A DNA stretch of 64,000 nucleotides from Pantanalinema sp. GBBB05 (GCA_016743235.1 VRZD01000002.1:248001-312000); one strand, 5' to 3'; positions 18,942-29,118 are shown, numbered from the stretch's first letter. Made by a program: numbers and translations. Notes: a model not told the origin generated them from the sequence alone.

Positions 18942-19709
18942 CTATTTCTTGGTTTCGATCGGCGTCTCTTTAGCGGTTGGGACAGAATGAATAGACTGAG
19001 GCTCAGACATTTCTGCTTCTGTAATGTCTGAATCAGCCCGCTCTGAAAACCCCCAGAGGAAAATCAACGCAATGGCACCAACCATTAACCATTCTGGTGG
19101 CACCAGTTGATCATTAATGACTCGCAGTAGTAGTCGCAAACCGACTAAGGCAACTGTAATATAGCCTGCATCTTCCAGATGGGTAAATTCGTCGAGCCAG
19201 CGGATAAACAATCCTGCCATAAAGCGGAGGGTGATAATACCGATCGTTGCCCCCATAAGAATAATGGTCAGGTCACGGGAAACCGCGATCGCCGTAGTCA
19301 CGCTATCTAACGAGAATGCCAAATCCGTCACCGCAATCATCGGGATAGCTTGCCATAGGGAGTCAAACCGTGGTCCGTGGTGAGGATGTTCACCCTCATC
19401 ATCTGAGGATGAGGAGAAATACTGGAACACTAGCCACAGCAAATATAAGGCTCCGGCTAACTCAAATTGCCAGAATCGCAGCACCCAACTAGCCGTCAAA
19501 ATCAAGCTCATGCGCAGCACATAAGCCAGCACTAGCCCGATATTGAGTGCCCGTCGTTGTAGAGCAGGATCCTGCAATCCCTGAGTTAATGCAGCTAGCG
19601 CGATCGCGTTATCCGCCGATAGCACCGCCTCTAACGCGATTAACACAGGCAGCAATAGTAATGTGTCTAGCCCAAAGTTGGGAGAAAGTTCCAGCAGTTG
19701 ATCGATCAT
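18942..19709 (-). CDS. TerC/Alx-family membrane protein
   Basis: Integral-membrane protein of 255 residues with about seven hydrophobic helices. The family acidic motifs are visible: ALEAVLSADNAIALA (about 26-40) and VTDLAFSLDSVTTAIA (about 125-140). A His/Asp/Glu-rich cytosolic loop (SSSDDEGEHPHHG) lies between helices 3 and 4. Related TerC proteins are implicated in Mn2+ export or metalation of secreted proteins, and plant TerC in thylakoid membrane biogenesis; which applies here is inference. The convergent nagA stop is 6 nt away. Confidence 0.88.
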   Translation of the reverse strand: MIDQLLELSPNFGLDTLLLLPVLIALEAVLSADNAIALAALTQGLQDPALQRRALNIGLVLAYVLRMSLILTASWVLRFWQFELAGALYLLWLVFQYFSSSSDDEGEHPHHGPRFDSLWQAIPMIAVTDLAFSLDSVTTAIAVSRDLTIILMGATIGIITLRFMAGLFIRWLDEFTHLEDAGYITVALVGLRLLLRVINDQLVPPEWLMVGAIALIFLWGFSERADSDITEAEMSEPQSIHSVPTAKETPIETKK

Positions 19710-19858
19710 TCGATAATCTTAAAACCTGAATATTACTACAGATGCCACGGATCGGGTTCTGTTGCAACTTGTAACAAGATCGGTCGCAAACGGTCATTTT
19801 TCCCGACATTATGAAACCATAAACCTTTACAACCCCTGAAAAAAGGAGTCTTAAAACC

Positions 19859-19954
19859 ATGTCTTTATCAGATAGCCAAGTCTTTGTTGCCCTTGTGGTT
19901 GCCTTGATCCCCGGTATTATGGCATTCCGCCTCGCGACAGAGCTTTACAAATAG
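19859..19954 (+). CDS. psaM: Photosystem I reaction-centre subunit XII
   Basis: A 31-residue single-span thylakoid protein. The sequence starts [20 protein letters not shown] and ends FRLATELYK, the typical PsaM pattern (hydrophobic helix, then RL.TELYK). The ATG follows a good ribosome site (aaaaggag, 10 nt upstream). The gene is short enough to be missed by ordinary gene calling. It is divergent from the TerC-family gene, whose start is 149 nt away; a weak terminator-like hairpin follows at 20073-20088. Confidence 0.95.
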   Translation: MSLSDSQVFVALVVALIPGIMAFRLATELYK

Positions 19955-20333
19955 CATCTATTTGTCACGATATGGTTAGCCTGTTTTGACAGTTTGGTTC
20001 TACAATTGCCTCGGTTACTTTCCCGGATAGACGCTGTTCTGACTGGAATTGGGTAATCTAATCGTAGAGCTGACCTGTCAGGGCAGGTTTTCTGCTTTTT
20101 GGAGATTACCCGATCTAGCCGCAATCTGGCTGTAAATGGATGGCTTGCTCAAACTCAACTATGGATAGTTAAATAGCGATTGATTTCGCTGATAGCTATC
20201 TTCCCAAGAATGAGATTCTCCCATATACTGCTTCATGCCAGATCGCCAGTCGCGCCCGACCGGCAGCCAGGGTAAACTTTTCTCCCTAGCTCCTAGCCCC
20301 CTTGATTTATATTAGGAGACCGGATCGACCACC
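19955..20333 (+). other. Gene-free 379-nt stretch after psaM with a terminator-like hairpin
   Basis: No coding region or RNA gene was recognised. At 20073-20088 a short stem (acctg/caggt, 6-nt loop) is followed by ttttctgcttttt, a plausible weak intrinsic terminator for psaM. The 3' part precedes the next gene and presumably holds its promoter; a purine-rich site (aggag) precedes the ATG at 20334. Confidence 0.5.
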
Positions 20334-20744
20334 ATGTACGCACTTAAGCCATCCAGACCCCAGCCACAGCCTGTTAGACCTCTACGGGTTGCTCCTAAAG
20401 CGAATTCCCGGCAGAAACAACGACAAGCCTATCGGGCGATCGTCTTTGAAACGTCTGCGAAATTGGCAGTTAATGTAGTGGTATCCGTGGCAGCGACCGC
20501 CGCACTGATTCAATTGCTTCCCTATCGTTCCAGTCAGGAGGTGCGGCTCCAAGAGCTTCAGGCAGCCGTACAGTCAACCAGCGATCGGGTGGAACGGGTG
20601 CAATCCAGTTTCAACTATTACTTTGATCCCAGCCAAACCCGAGAGATCATGCAAGAACAAAGTAATCGGATTGATCCCCACCGTCGCCAAATTATCTGGA
20701 AACAACCTGGTACTCCCCAGGCAGAAGTTCCGATCAATCATTAG
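20334..20744 (+). CDS. Conserved membrane-anchored protein with coiled coil, unknown function
   Basis: A 136-residue protein. A basic, Pro/Gln-rich N-terminus (about 1-40) precedes one transmembrane helix (LAVNVVVSVAATAALIQLLPY, about 46-66), then a short coiled-coil-like segment (VRLQELQAAVQSTSDRVERVQSS) and a polar tail. The layout suggests a type II bitopic protein with a periplasmic or lumenal tail, superficially like small division proteins, but no family was recognised. The next gene follows closely, suggesting co-transcription. Confidence 0.75.
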   Translation: MYALKPSRPQPQPVRPLRVAPKANSRQKQRQAYRAIVFETSAKLAVNVVVSVAATAALIQLLPYRSSQEVRLQELQAAVQSTSDRVERVQSSFNYYFDPSQTREIMQEQSNRIDPHRRQIIWKQPGTPQAEVPINH

Positions 20745-20779
20745 TCATCCTGCGGTAACTCTCATTGCGAAATGCTCTT

Positions 20780-21094
20780 GTGAAGTACTTTTTTCTATCA
20801 GACGGATGGGTAGTCGGTCGGGTCTGGGAATTGGGGGGGCTATGGAATGAAAGTGCCTGGCGACGCAAACCCCAAATTATCCAGATGAATCTGTGTATTT
20901 GGGAAAATGGCGAAAAACTTTGGCTGTATCGGGTGGAAGACGCCGTGTTGATGGTAGAGGTAAAACCAGAAGCACCGGATCAGGTGGGACGGACAGCGCA
21001 GAATATCGGTCAGGTGGTGTTGAAGCGGTTAATTAACGCCGATCAAGCGATCGATATGCTGTGTGCTGCTACTGCTGGCAAAGAAGTGAAATAA
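20780..21094 (+). CDS. Conserved small protein, unknown function
   Basis: About 104 residues starting MKYFFLSDGWVVGRVWELGG from a GTG at 20780; a TTG at 20765 would add five residues. It is Trp-rich (WNESAWRRKP, LCIWENGEKLWLYRVEDAV) with a strongly alternating beta pattern, then a helical C-terminus (QNIGQVVLKRLINADQAIDMLC). No membrane span, no known catalytic motif. It lies 35 nt after the membrane-anchored gene, so the two may work together. Function unknown. Confidence 0.7.
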   Translation: MKYFFLSDGWVVGRVWELGGLWNESAWRRKPQIIQMNLCIWENGEKLWLYRVEDAVLMVEVKPEAPDQVGRTAQNIGQVVLKRLINADQAIDMLCAATAGKEVK

Positions 21095-21168
21095 CTCCGG
21101 CTATAGATCCAGGGTGATCATGCTAGTGTTAGGGGCAAAGACAGTAGAGAATTTTCTTGTCACCCGGT

Positions 21169-22047
21169 ATGTTTCAGCGATTGCTTATTGCCACCGACTT
21201 TTCTGATGCGCTACATCGACTCGTGCATTTTGTCCCAAGTTTAGCGGCAGGTGGTATCCGGCACATCACGTTTTTGCATAGTGTGCCATTTTGGCAAAGC
21301 GGTACAATTCCCCGCATTGATGAGGAGAAGACCGCGTTGGCCCAAGCAGCCCTAAAGCCAGCTCTGGTATCTGTGCCTGAGGGGATAGAGGTTCAGGTAG
21401 TGGTTGAGTCAGGTAAGGCGATCGACGATATTCTCAGAATCTCTAAATCCCATCAGGTTGATCTGGTGATGTTAGGCACTCCTCCACGGAGTTCGGTGTC
21501 AGAACAGGTGTTTGGTTCTACGGCGAAGGAACTATTTAAGCGCACGACAGTACCGATCATGACCATGCGCCCTCAGTTAATTGCCACCTATACCTCAGAA
21601 GAATTGGATCTGCGCTGCCGTCATTTGTTCCGTGAGTTGCTCCTGGCTTATAACGGCACTGAAACGGCTAAATATATGGTGGAGCAGGTAAAACACTACG
21701 CCAGCCAACAAACCACCCCAGCGTTAACCAGTTGTTATTTGTGTTGGGTAATTAGCGATGCTGTCCGCCGATCGATTCCTCAGGAACCCAAAATTAAAGC
21801 CGCTAAAGAAGCTCTAGCCACTGTGCAGGCAGAATTAGAAGCCTTAAACCTGAAGGTACACTCCGAAGTCCGCTGTGGGGATCCAGTGATCGAAGTGTTT
21901 AAGGCAGCTCATCTTGCCGATATCAGCGCGATCGCCGTATCTTCTACCGATCGGAATCTCTTAATGGAATATTCAGCTCCTAGCCTATCCGTTGAGATCC
22001 TGCATCAAAGCTGGTATCCCACGATCTACTTCCCCCCGAAACGGTAG
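21169..22047 (+). CDS. Universal stress protein (tandem Usp-like)
   Basis: About 292 residues, twice a single Usp. The first half has LLIATDFSDA at the start, HSVPFW, and VMLGTPPRSSVSEQVFGSTAKELFKR (about 100-125), close to the ATP-binding GxxG-S-like motif of Usp proteins. The second half (LLLAYNGTETAKYM, about 155, to the C-terminus) repeats the fold with a less conserved nucleotide site. ATG at 21169 was preferred over the TTG at 21157. Stress-related ATP-binding role is known for the family only; neighbours do not help. Confidence 0.85.
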   Translation: MFQRLLIATDFSDALHRLVHFVPSLAAGGIRHITFLHSVPFWQSGTIPRIDEEKTALAQAALKPALVSVPEGIEVQVVVESGKAIDDILRISKSHQVDLVMLGTPPRSSVSEQVFGSTAKELFKRTTVPIMTMRPQLIATYTSEELDLRCRHLFRELLLAYNGTETAKYMVEQVKHYASQQTTPALTSCYLCWVISDAVRRSIPQEPKIKAAKEALATVQAELEALNLKVHSEVRCGDPVIEVFKAAHLADISAIAVSSTDRNLLMEYSAPSLSVEILHQSWYPTIYFPPKR

Positions 22048-22049
22048 TC

Positions 22050-23393
22050 CTAGTTCACCATCACTCCAGTTAAGCTAAATGCCCGGACTTCCGTAATCTC
22101 TACCTTCACAACCTTGCCCTTGAGAAGCGCTAGGTCACCGGGGAAGAAGGTCAGTCGATTGCCACGGGTGCGCCCCATAACTTGAGTGGGTTCTTTAGCG
22201 TTTTGCTCCTCAACCAACACTTCCTCAAGGCGTCCCAGGTAGCGCTGCGATCGCTCGGCAGCTTTGATAGAGACTAAATGATTCAAGCGTTGTAAGCGAT
22301 CGCTTTTCACCTCTTCGCTGAGTTGATTGTCCCAGATCGCAGCAGGAGTACCCGGACGAGGCGAATAGGCGGCAGTATTCAGTTGGTCAAAGCCAATTTC
22401 CTCTACCAGTTTTAACGTGTTTTCAAACTGGGCTTCGGTTTCGCCAGGGAACCCCACGATCGCATCGGCACTAATTGCCGCATCTGGCATATAACTGCGA
22501 ATCTGGTCAATAATTCGGCGGTACCGCTCATGGGTGTATCCCCGCGCCATGGCTTTAAGAATGTCATTATCGCCGGACTGGAAAGGAATATGGAAGTGTT
22601 CACAGAGCTTGGGTAATTCCGCACAGGCACGAATCAGCCGCTCAGTGAAGTAGCGCGGATGGCTAGTGGCAAACCGAATTCGTTCTACTCCTGGCACATC
22701 ATGCACGTAGTACAACAAATCAGTCAACGTATGTTGGTGGCGACCATCGGCAGTAACTCCAGGTAAATCGCGACCATAGGCATCGATATTTTGCCCCAAT
22801 AACGTGACTTCCTTGTAGCCCTGCCGACCCAGTTCTTCCATCTCTGCCCGGATAGCTGCTGGCGTCCGTGATTGTTCGATACCTCGTACATTCGGCACCA
22901 CACAGTAAGTACACCGCTCATTACAGCCATAGATCACATTGACCCAGGCAGTCACAGCACTATCACGGCGTGGTTTAGTAATATCTTCTAGAATGTGAAC
23001 CGCTTCTGTTGCGACGACTTGACTGCCATTCAACACTTCTTCCAATAAGTCCCGCAGGCGATTAGCATGTTGAGGACCCATCACCAAGTCTAATTCGGGC
23101 ACCCGACGGAGCAATTTCTCTCCTTCCTGTTGCGCCACACAACCAGCGACGACTAAGGTTAAGTCCGGCTGTTCTTGCTTACGTTTCGCCTGTCTGCCTA
23201 GATAGGAATAAACTTTTTGTTCGGCATTATCCCGAATCGTGCAGGTGTTGTAGAGGATTAGATCCGCTTGATCAGGTTCCTCTGCCCACTCATAGCCAAT
23301 GTCTTCCAGAATGCCAGCCATTCGTTCTGAATCGGCTTTGTTCATCTGACAACCAAACGTGGTGATGTGATAACGGCGTGGCGAAACGGTCAT
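22050..23393 (-). CDS. miaB: tRNA (N6-isopentenyl adenosine-37-C2) methylthiotransferase
   Basis: Radical-SAM methylthiotransferase acting on i6A37 of tRNAs. The 447 residues show the UPF0004 domain with its three cluster cysteines ([33 protein letters not shown]), the radical-SAM CX3CX2C motif in [17 protein letters not shown] (about 157-164), and a C-terminal TRAM domain (about 380-445). Order and lengths match MiaB rather than RimO or MtaB. ATG start; its end is 2 nt from the convergent Usp gene. Confidence 0.97.
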   Translation of the reverse strand: MTVSPRRYHITTFGCQMNKADSERMAGILEDIGYEWAEEPDQADLILYNTCTIRDNAEQKVYSYLGRQAKRKQEQPDLTLVVAGCVAQQEGEKLLRRVPELDLVMGPQHANRLRDLLEEVLNGSQVVATEAVHILEDITKPRRDSAVTAWVNVIYGCNERCTYCVVPNVRGIEQSRTPAAIRAEMEELGRQGYKEVTLLGQNIDAYGRDLPGVTADGRHQHTLTDLLYYVHDVPGVERIRFATSHPRYFTERLIRACAELPKLCEHFHIPFQSGDNDILKAMARGYTHERYRRIIDQIRSYMPDAAISADAIVGFPGETEAQFENTLKLVEEIGFDQLNTAAYSPRPGTPAAIWDNQLSEEVKSDRLQRLNHLVSIKAAERSQRYLGRLEEVLVEEQNAKEPTQVMGRTRGNRLTFFPGDLALLKGKVVKVEITEVRAFSLTGVMVN

Positions 23394-23493
23394 GGAATGT
23401 GGCTCAGAAACAGACTGGATAAAATCAACCAGCCTCCTATTTTAAGGCAGTTTTCGATCGCCTGGGGACTTTTCCCCGTTACTGAGTCGATCG

Positions 23494-24441
23494 TCACCAA
23501 CGCCCTTCATCCGCTAGCTCACACTGTATACCTGGTTGGATCTGTTCACTACTGGGACTCAAGGTAATCAGATCTTCGATATTTCGCAGCATTGTGGCAC
23601 AAATTGTATCTAGCGGGAGGTCATTCGGATCGTGCCCAAAGGGATTTTCGATTTCAATGCCAATTTCTTCAATCCCAAATAGGGTAAAGCTAATTAAAGC
23701 CACTACAGGACCCGTCCACCAGCCTAGATTGTTCACCATTTGGAAGGGTAACGAAAGACAGTAGAGCAAAAGGAGTTGTTTGAGGTGAATGGCGTACGCT
23801 AATGGCATAGGAGTCCGAAGAATCCGTTCACACCCTCCTAAGGCATCGACTAAGAGGTTGAGCAGATTTTGCATGGCTGCCAGTTGGTAGCTATCAAGTA
23901 GCCTGCGATCGGCTTGTTGCTGTAAATAATCACCAATCCAAAACGCCACTTCCAGCGGTGGATTATTCATCGCCTTCAGCTTGAAGTAATTTTCTGATGG
24001 CATCAGAACTTCTAGCTCATCATTAATCGGCTCCTGCCGTAAATGCAGTTTAGTCGCCACTGCAAAGGCAACAATTAACCGCAGAGCAGCAATCTTACCC
24101 GCTCGGTCTACGGGAGTATGAGCCGCGATCGTAATCCAGATTTGTCGGGCCAGATTACGGCTGGTATTGACAATACTGCCCCAGCATTTCCGCCCTTCCC
24201 AAAAGCGATCGTAGGCTGTGTTAGTTCGAAATACGAGCAATAACCCTAAGACAATATTGGGAATCAGGCTGGCTAATATCGGGAGGGCAACAGGCACTCC
24301 AAAGTGACTCAGGACGGAGACTAAAATGCCAAACATGCCGCAAATAGTGGTTCGCCCGATCACTGAAGGAATCACTGATCCTTTAAGTTGCAAAGCGACC
24401 CGAAACCAATGTCTGCGTTCAATTCCCATAAGTTTCCTCAT
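23494..24441 (-). CDS. Bestrophin-family anion channel
   Basis: A 315-residue membrane protein of the bestrophin/UPF0187 family. The conserved block is NTAYDRFWEGRKCWGSIVNTSRNLARQ (positions about 73-99; key residues FWEGR and W), followed by helices and PFGHDPNDLPLD (about 267), the acidic Ca-clasp-like tail segment of the family. Four hydrophobic regions are visible (about 22-42, 45-70, 225-260). Bestrophins form pentameric anion channels; thylakoid members in plants and algae carry chloride or bicarbonate, an appealing but unproven role here. Start may be ATG 24441 or ATG 24429. Confidence 0.88.
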   Translation of the reverse strand: MRKLMGIERRHWFRVALQLKGSVIPSVIGRTTICGMFGILVSVLSHFGVPVALPILASLIPNIVLGLLLVFRTNTAYDRFWEGRKCWGSIVNTSRNLARQIWITIAAHTPVDRAGKIAALRLIVAFAVATKLHLRQEPINDELEVLMPSENYFKLKAMNNPPLEVAFWIGDYLQQQADRRLLDSYQLAAMQNLLNLLVDALGGCERILRTPMPLAYAIHLKQLLLLYCLSLPFQMVNNLGWWTGPVVALISFTLFGIEEIGIEIENPFGHDPNDLPLDTICATMLRNIEDLITLSPSSEQIQPGIQCELADEGRW

Positions 24442-24647
24442 CCACCTGACCCACGCTAGCCGATCTCAAGTCGATCGACCAGTGGAAGAACAAAGGATGC
24501 AGTCCGTCGGGTTGCCAACTCCTTGGCGGCTGTTGCCCACCAGCTTTGCGCCTATTGGTCGATCGCTACCAGCAGCGAATTCTCTTAACAAGTCTTAGCA
24601 AATTTTTTCGGCAGGTATCATAGGAGAAAGCACACCACGATCGATAC

Positions 24648-25844
24648 ATGCTGACCCGAATTAAAGACTTGGCTGCCCAATTGGCTCCCCGCTTGATTGA
24701 AATCCGTCGCCACTTACACAGTCATCCCGAATTAAGTGGACAGGAGTTTCAAACGGCGGCTTATGTCGCTGGTGTACTGTCGTCTTGCGGGCTACACGTT
24801 AAAGAGGGAGTCGGTAAAGTCGGCGTGATTGGGGAACTGCGAGGACGGGGTAACGACGATCGTCGGCTAGCGATTCGCACGGATATGGATGCCTTACCCA
24901 TTCAAGAACGTACCGGGTTGGAGTTTGCCTCCCGGCAGTTAGGGATGATGCATGCCTGTGGTCACGATGTTCACACCACGGTCGGGTTAGGGACGGCAAT
25001 GCTCTTGTCTCAGTTAGACGAAGCCTTGCCAGGAGATGTGCGCTTTCTCTTCCAGCCAGCGGAAGAAATTGCTCAGGGTGCCAACTGGATGGTACAGGAT
25101 GGGGTGATGGATAACGTCAGCGGCATTTTCTCGTTGCATGTGTTTCCCTCCTTAGCCGCCGGAACCGTTGGAATTCGGTATGGCGCCCTGACAGCCGCTG
25201 CGGATGATCTAGAAATTATGATTCTGGGTGAATCGGGGCATGGGGCGCGCCCCCATGAAGCGATCGATGCAATCTGGATTGCTTCACAAGTAGTCACGAC
25301 GTTACAACAAGCGATCAGTCGTACCCAAAATCCGCTTTATCCCGTGGTGCTGACGATCGGGCAAATTAATGGCGGTCGGGCACCGAATGTGATTGCCGAT
25401 CAGGTGCAGTTATTAGGTACGGTGCGATCGCTGCATCCCGAAACTAATGCTAACTTGCCAGAGTGGATTGAAAAAATTGTGGCGGGAGCCTGCCAACCTT
25501 ACAACGCTCGCTATATTGTCAACTATCGGCGGGGTGTGCCCTCAGTTCAGAATGATATGGGGTTAACACAATTGCTAGAATCGGCAGCACAGGAAGCCTG
25601 GGGCAGCCATGGGGTACAAATTATTCAGGAACCTTCCTTGGGGGCAGAAGATTTTTCTGTATATCTACAACATGCTCCTGGTAGTATGTTCCGCTTAGGG
25701 GTAGGGTTCAAAGATCGGCATAACTATCCCCTCCACCATCCTCAGTTTGAGGTCGATGAAACCGCCATTGTTACAGGAGTAGTAACGATGGCGTATGCAG
25801 TTTGCAAATTTTGGCAACAATCAGAACAGTTTGCACAACCGTAG
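24648..25844 (+). CDS. M20-family amidohydrolase (HipO/ILR1-like)
   Basis: Zinc-dependent hydrolase of N-acyl amino acids or small peptides, 398 residues. Metal-site motifs: RTDMDALPIQER (about 87-98), MHACGHDVHTT (about 106-116), FQPAEEIAQGA (about 137), and the dimerisation domain SGHGARPHEAIDAI (about 197-210); PSLGAEDFSVYLQ.APG (about 330) completes the M20D pattern. ATG start; divergent from the bestrophin gene over about 200 nt. Exact substrate cannot be told. Confidence 0.92.
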   Translation: MLTRIKDLAAQLAPRLIEIRRHLHSHPELSGQEFQTAAYVAGVLSSCGLHVKEGVGKVGVIGELRGRGNDDRRLAIRTDMDALPIQERTGLEFASRQLGMMHACGHDVHTTVGLGTAMLLSQLDEALPGDVRFLFQPAEEIAQGANWMVQDGVMDNVSGIFSLHVFPSLAAGTVGIRYGALTAAADDLEIMILGESGHGARPHEAIDAIWIASQVVTTLQQAISRTQNPLYPVVLTIGQINGGRAPNVIADQVQLLGTVRSLHPETNANLPEWIEKIVAGACQPYNARYIVNYRRGVPSVQNDMGLTQLLESAAQEAWGSHGVQIIQEPSLGAEDFSVYLQHAPGSMFRLGVGFKDRHNYPLHHPQFEVDETAIVTGVVTMAYAVCKFWQQSEQFAQP

Positions 25845-25964
25845 TGAAGATCCTATGCGTTCTTGAGAATTTCGTGTCAGACTACAGCCATAAATTGTTT
25901 TGTCTATATAAAAAAGCTAGCGATGTGAGATATGAGTCTGGAACCGAAATAGCGGATTTTGTGG

Positions 25965-28900
25965 ATGGCTGAAGTGAAACGCCAACAAGCAGACAACCCC
26001 AACCCTCGATCGCCGCGGTCAGCCGCCCAGCGGCGGCAGTCAGAGCCCGATCGGGATAGCCAGCCCACACTAGGCCCAGGGTCTGATCAAGCAGAGTTAC
26101 GATCGCCAGTGAACGAGCGTCGTTGGGAAGCAGCGGCCTTGCAGGACAGCGAACCTCAGTTTCGATCGCTGATTGAAAATGCCACTGATATTATTGTGAT
26201 TCTGGATGAGCAGGGAATTTTCCGTTATTGCAGCCCTTCGGCTTATCGCGTTCTGGGCTACACCTTAGATGATGTGATCGGGCGTAGTGCTTTAGAGTTT
26301 GTGCATCCCGCCGATGCCTCCCTGATTCTGCAAGTCTTGCAAACCTCTATACACAACCCTGGGATTGGGCAACCTGCGATCGAATACCGAGTTCAGCATA
26401 GCAATGGATCCTGGTGCATTTTCGAGGCAGTTGCCACCAGTTTGCTCCATGATCCTGCCATTCGGGGAGTTGTAGTCAACTGCCACAACATCACAGAGCG
26501 GAAGCAGGTGGAGGAAGCCTTACGCACGGCGAACCAGCAAATTGCTAACATTCTGGAAAGTATTACTGATGCGTTTATCTCATTAGATACCGAGTGGCGG
26601 TTTACCTACCTAAACCAACGGGCAGTCCAAGTCTTACAGCGATCGCAAGCCGAATTACTGGGACAAAACTTTTGGCTAGTCTGCCCCGATTTTGTGGGTT
26701 CTACCCTCGATTATGAATGTCATCGGGCGTTAGACCAGCAACTTCCCAGTACCTTTGAGGAATTTTTTCCTGACCTGAATGCCTGGTTCGAGATCCGGAT
26801 CTTTCCATCCTCAGACGGTCTCTCCATCTTTTTCCCTGATATTACCGATCGCAAGCAAGCTCAGGCAGAACTACTGGAAATGAGTACCGCCTTGGGCAAT
26901 GCCGTAGAAGGGATTGCTCGGGTTGATCCACAAGGGCGATATGTGGCGTTAAACCGAGCTTATGCCGCCGCTTTGGGGTATTCGGCAGAAGCCATGATTG
27001 GGATGAGTTGGGAAAGCACAGTGATTCCAGACGATTTGCCAATCTTACTGATGGCTCACCAACAACTCCTGGCCGAAGGTAAGGCAGAAGTGGAGGTCAG
27101 AGGGCTACGCCAGGATCGCTCTACCTTTCATCAGGAAGTTGTCATGGTGGCTGCCTATGATTGGTATGACCAATTGATTGGGCATCACTGCTTTACGAAA
27201 GACATTACCGATCGCAAACACGCCGAAGCCGCTTTACGCCAACAAGCCGAACGCGAACAGCTCATGGGAACGATCGCGCACCGTATCCGCCAATCGTTGA
27301 ATCTAGACGATATTCTCAACACTACTGTGTCTGAGGTTCGTCAGTTGCTGCAAGCCGATCGGGTGGTGATCTTTCAAATTGACGCGAACCAGCATGGTTT
27401 AGTCACAGCGGAATCCGTTGAGGTGGGAGGGCAATCCGTTTTAGGGCTACAGGTACAGGATGACTGGTTCAAACAACTCCAAGCGAACTACTATCGCCAG
27501 AGCAAAAATTTGGTTTGTTCCGATCTAACCCAGCTATCTCCGACTTTACCTTGCACTCGTAAGTCAACTCAGTGGCAAATCCAAGCTTTACTAGGAGTGC
27601 CAATTTTAGATGGAGATCAACTCTGGGGAGTTTTAGTCGCCCATCAATGCTCATCCCCGCGACAATGGAAAACCTGGGAAATTACGTTGTTAGAGCAACT
27701 AGCAACCCAGGTTGCGATCGCGATCCAACAGTCAGATCTCTATCGCCAGGTCCAAACCCTAGCGGCAAATTTAGAACAGCAAGTGCAGGAACGCACTGCC
27801 CAATTGCAACAATCACTGCACTTTGAAGCCCTGCTGAAACGCATCACTGATGCTGTGCGCGATAGCCTGGATGAAGACCAGATTTTGCAGACCGCCGTGC
27901 AAGAGTTAGCTCAAGGATTAGCGATTCATGCTTGTGATGCGGCTCTGTATGACCTGGAACAACAAACTTCGACCATTCGGTACGAATGTATTCAAGGCAG
28001 CATGTTACCGGCGAAAGATACGAGTTTCCACATGGTAGATTTGCCGGAACTCTATGGTCAACTGTTGCAAGCCCAACATTTTCAGTTTTGCCGTAATGTT
28101 TCCAGCACCACACGACCCTTCAAAAACCGTCATGCCGCTTTTGTCTGCCCGATGGAAGATGATCAAGGCGTCATTGGCGATCTCTGGCTATTCAAACCAG
28201 CCGCAGAGTACTTCAGTAATCTAGAAATTCGGTTGGTGCAACAGATTGCCAATCAATGCGCGATCGCCGTGCGGCAAGCCCGGTTATATCAGACAGCTCA
28301 GGCTCAGGTAGCTGCGCTCGAGGAACTGAATCAACTCAAAGACGACTTCCTCAGCACGGTATCCCACGAGTTGCGAACGCCCATGTCTAACATGAAAATG
28401 GCAATTCATATGCTGCAACATGCCACTACACCAACTCGGCAGTCACAATATCTAGAGATTTTACAGTCCGAATGTATTCGGGAAATTGAACTGATCAACG
28501 ACTTGTTAGATCTACAACGGCTAGAAGCCGCCTCGTATACGATTACGCTTGAGCCGATCGCACTCCACGATTGCCTAAATGCATTGGTGTCACCCTTTCA
28601 ATCTCGGATGCAGGAACGGCAACAGCAGTTTCAGATGCATGTACCCGCCACACCGCTGACCCTGTGCTCCGATCGCGCCAGTTTAGAACGGATTTTAGCC
28701 GAGTTATTTAATAATGCCTGTAAATATACCCCGCCTCAAGGTGCGATTATCTTAACGCTGAATTATGTTGAGTCCATTCCAGCAGGGGAATCGGCACCGG
28801 CACCGCCTCAAAAGGTCAAATTTAGCGTCCAAAACCAGGCCGAAATTCCCGCAACGGATTTATCACGAGTATTCGACAAGTTTTATCGGGTGCCGAATGG

Positions 28901-29054
28901 CGATCGCTGGAAACAAGGTGGCACCGGGTTAGGACTCGCCTTAGTGCAACGACTAGTGATGCAATTGGGCGGCTCAATCCAGGTTAGTAGTGCCAATGGC
29001 TGGACTGAGTTCACAGTGGAACTCCCCCTGGCTAGTTGCCCAGTCTCCGCTTAA
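25965..29054 (+). CDS. Multi-sensor histidine kinase (PAS-PAS-PAS-GAF-GAF)
   Basis: Large soluble kinase of about 1029 residues from the ATG at 25965. Order: charged disordered N-terminus (1-60); PAS+PAC (about 65-185); PAS (about 190-295); PAS+PAC (about 305-425); GAF (about 445-605); coiled coil (about 610-645); GAF (about 650-785); HisKA with intact H-box (STVSHELRTPMSN, about 802) and HATPase_c (N-box ELFNNACKYTPP, G2 GGTGLGLALV). The G1 box is altered: where DxGxG is expected the protein has NQAEIP. The GAF domains lack bilin-binding Cys-His. No receiver domain or membrane span; cognate regulator not adjacent. A stem-loop at 29084-29110 follows. Confidence 0.92.
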   Translation: MAEVKRQQADNPNPRSPRSAAQRRQSEPDRDSQPTLGPGSDQAELRSPVNERRWEAAALQDSEPQFRSLIENATDIIVILDEQGIFRYCSPSAYRVLGYTLDDVIGRSALEFVHPADASLILQVLQTSIHNPGIGQPAIEYRVQHSNGSWCIFEAVATSLLHDPAIRGVVVNCHNITERKQVEEALRTANQQIANILESITDAFISLDTEWRFTYLNQRAVQVLQRSQAELLGQNFWLVCPDFVGSTLDYECHRALDQQLPSTFEEFFPDLNAWFEIRIFPSSDGLSIFFPDITDRKQAQAELLEMSTALGNAVEGIARVDPQGRYVALNRAYAAALGYSAEAMIGMSWESTVIPDDLPILLMAHQQLLAEGKAEVEVRGLRQDRSTFHQEVVMVAAYDWYDQLIGHHCFTKDITDRKHAEAALRQQAEREQLMGTIAHRIRQSLNLDDILNTTVSEVRQLLQADRVVIFQIDANQHGLVTAESVEVGGQSVLGLQVQDDWFKQLQANYYRQSKNLVCSDLTQLSPTLPCTRKSTQWQIQALLGVPILDGDQLWGVLVAHQCSSPRQWKTWEITLLEQLATQVAIAIQQSDLYRQVQTLAANLEQQVQERTAQLQQSLHFEALLKRITDAVRDSLDEDQILQTAVQELAQGLAIHACDAALYDLEQQTSTIRYECIQGSMLPAKDTSFHMVDLPELYGQLLQAQHFQFCRNVSSTTRPFKNRHAAFVCPMEDDQGVIGDLWLFKPAAEYFSNLEIRLVQQIANQCAIAVRQARLYQTAQAQVAALEELNQLKDDFLSTVSHELRTPMSNMKMAIHMLQHATTPTRQSQYLEILQSECIREIELINDLLDLQRLEAASYTITLEPIALHDCLNALVSPFQSRMQERQQQFQMHVPATPLTLCSDRASLERILAELFNNACKYTPPQGAIILTLNYVESIPAGESAPAPPQKVKFSVQNQAEIPATDLSRVFDKFYRVPNGDRWKQGGTGLGLALVQRLVMQLGGSIQVSSANGWTEFTVELPLASCPVSA

Positions 29055-29083
29055 GGGATTGGTCACTTCGGCATAACCTAAAA

Positions 29084-29110
29084 TAGGGGGCGTTTTGCGA
29101 AACGCCCCTA
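29084..29110. terminator. Stem-loop between convergent genes (possible bidirectional terminator / dispersed repeat)
   Basis: Left arm tagggggcgttt, loop tgcg, right arm aaacgccccta; pairing is complete apart from one bulged G. It sits between the kinase stop and the end of the convergent aldo/keto reductase gene. No T-run follows. GC-rich palindromes of this sort also occur as dispersed cyanobacterial intergenic repeats, so the terminator role is inference. Confidence 0.6.
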
Positions 29111-29118
29111 CAGTACTC

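Noticed and set aside
19768..19778. Small palindrome cttgtaacaag before psaM
   Set aside because: Only 5-bp arms; too short to claim an operator without comparison.
19609..19860. 83-codon minus-strand frame across the TerC start
   Set aside because: Overlaps the TerC-family gene and its promoter; composition not coding-like. psaM is the real gene at this place.
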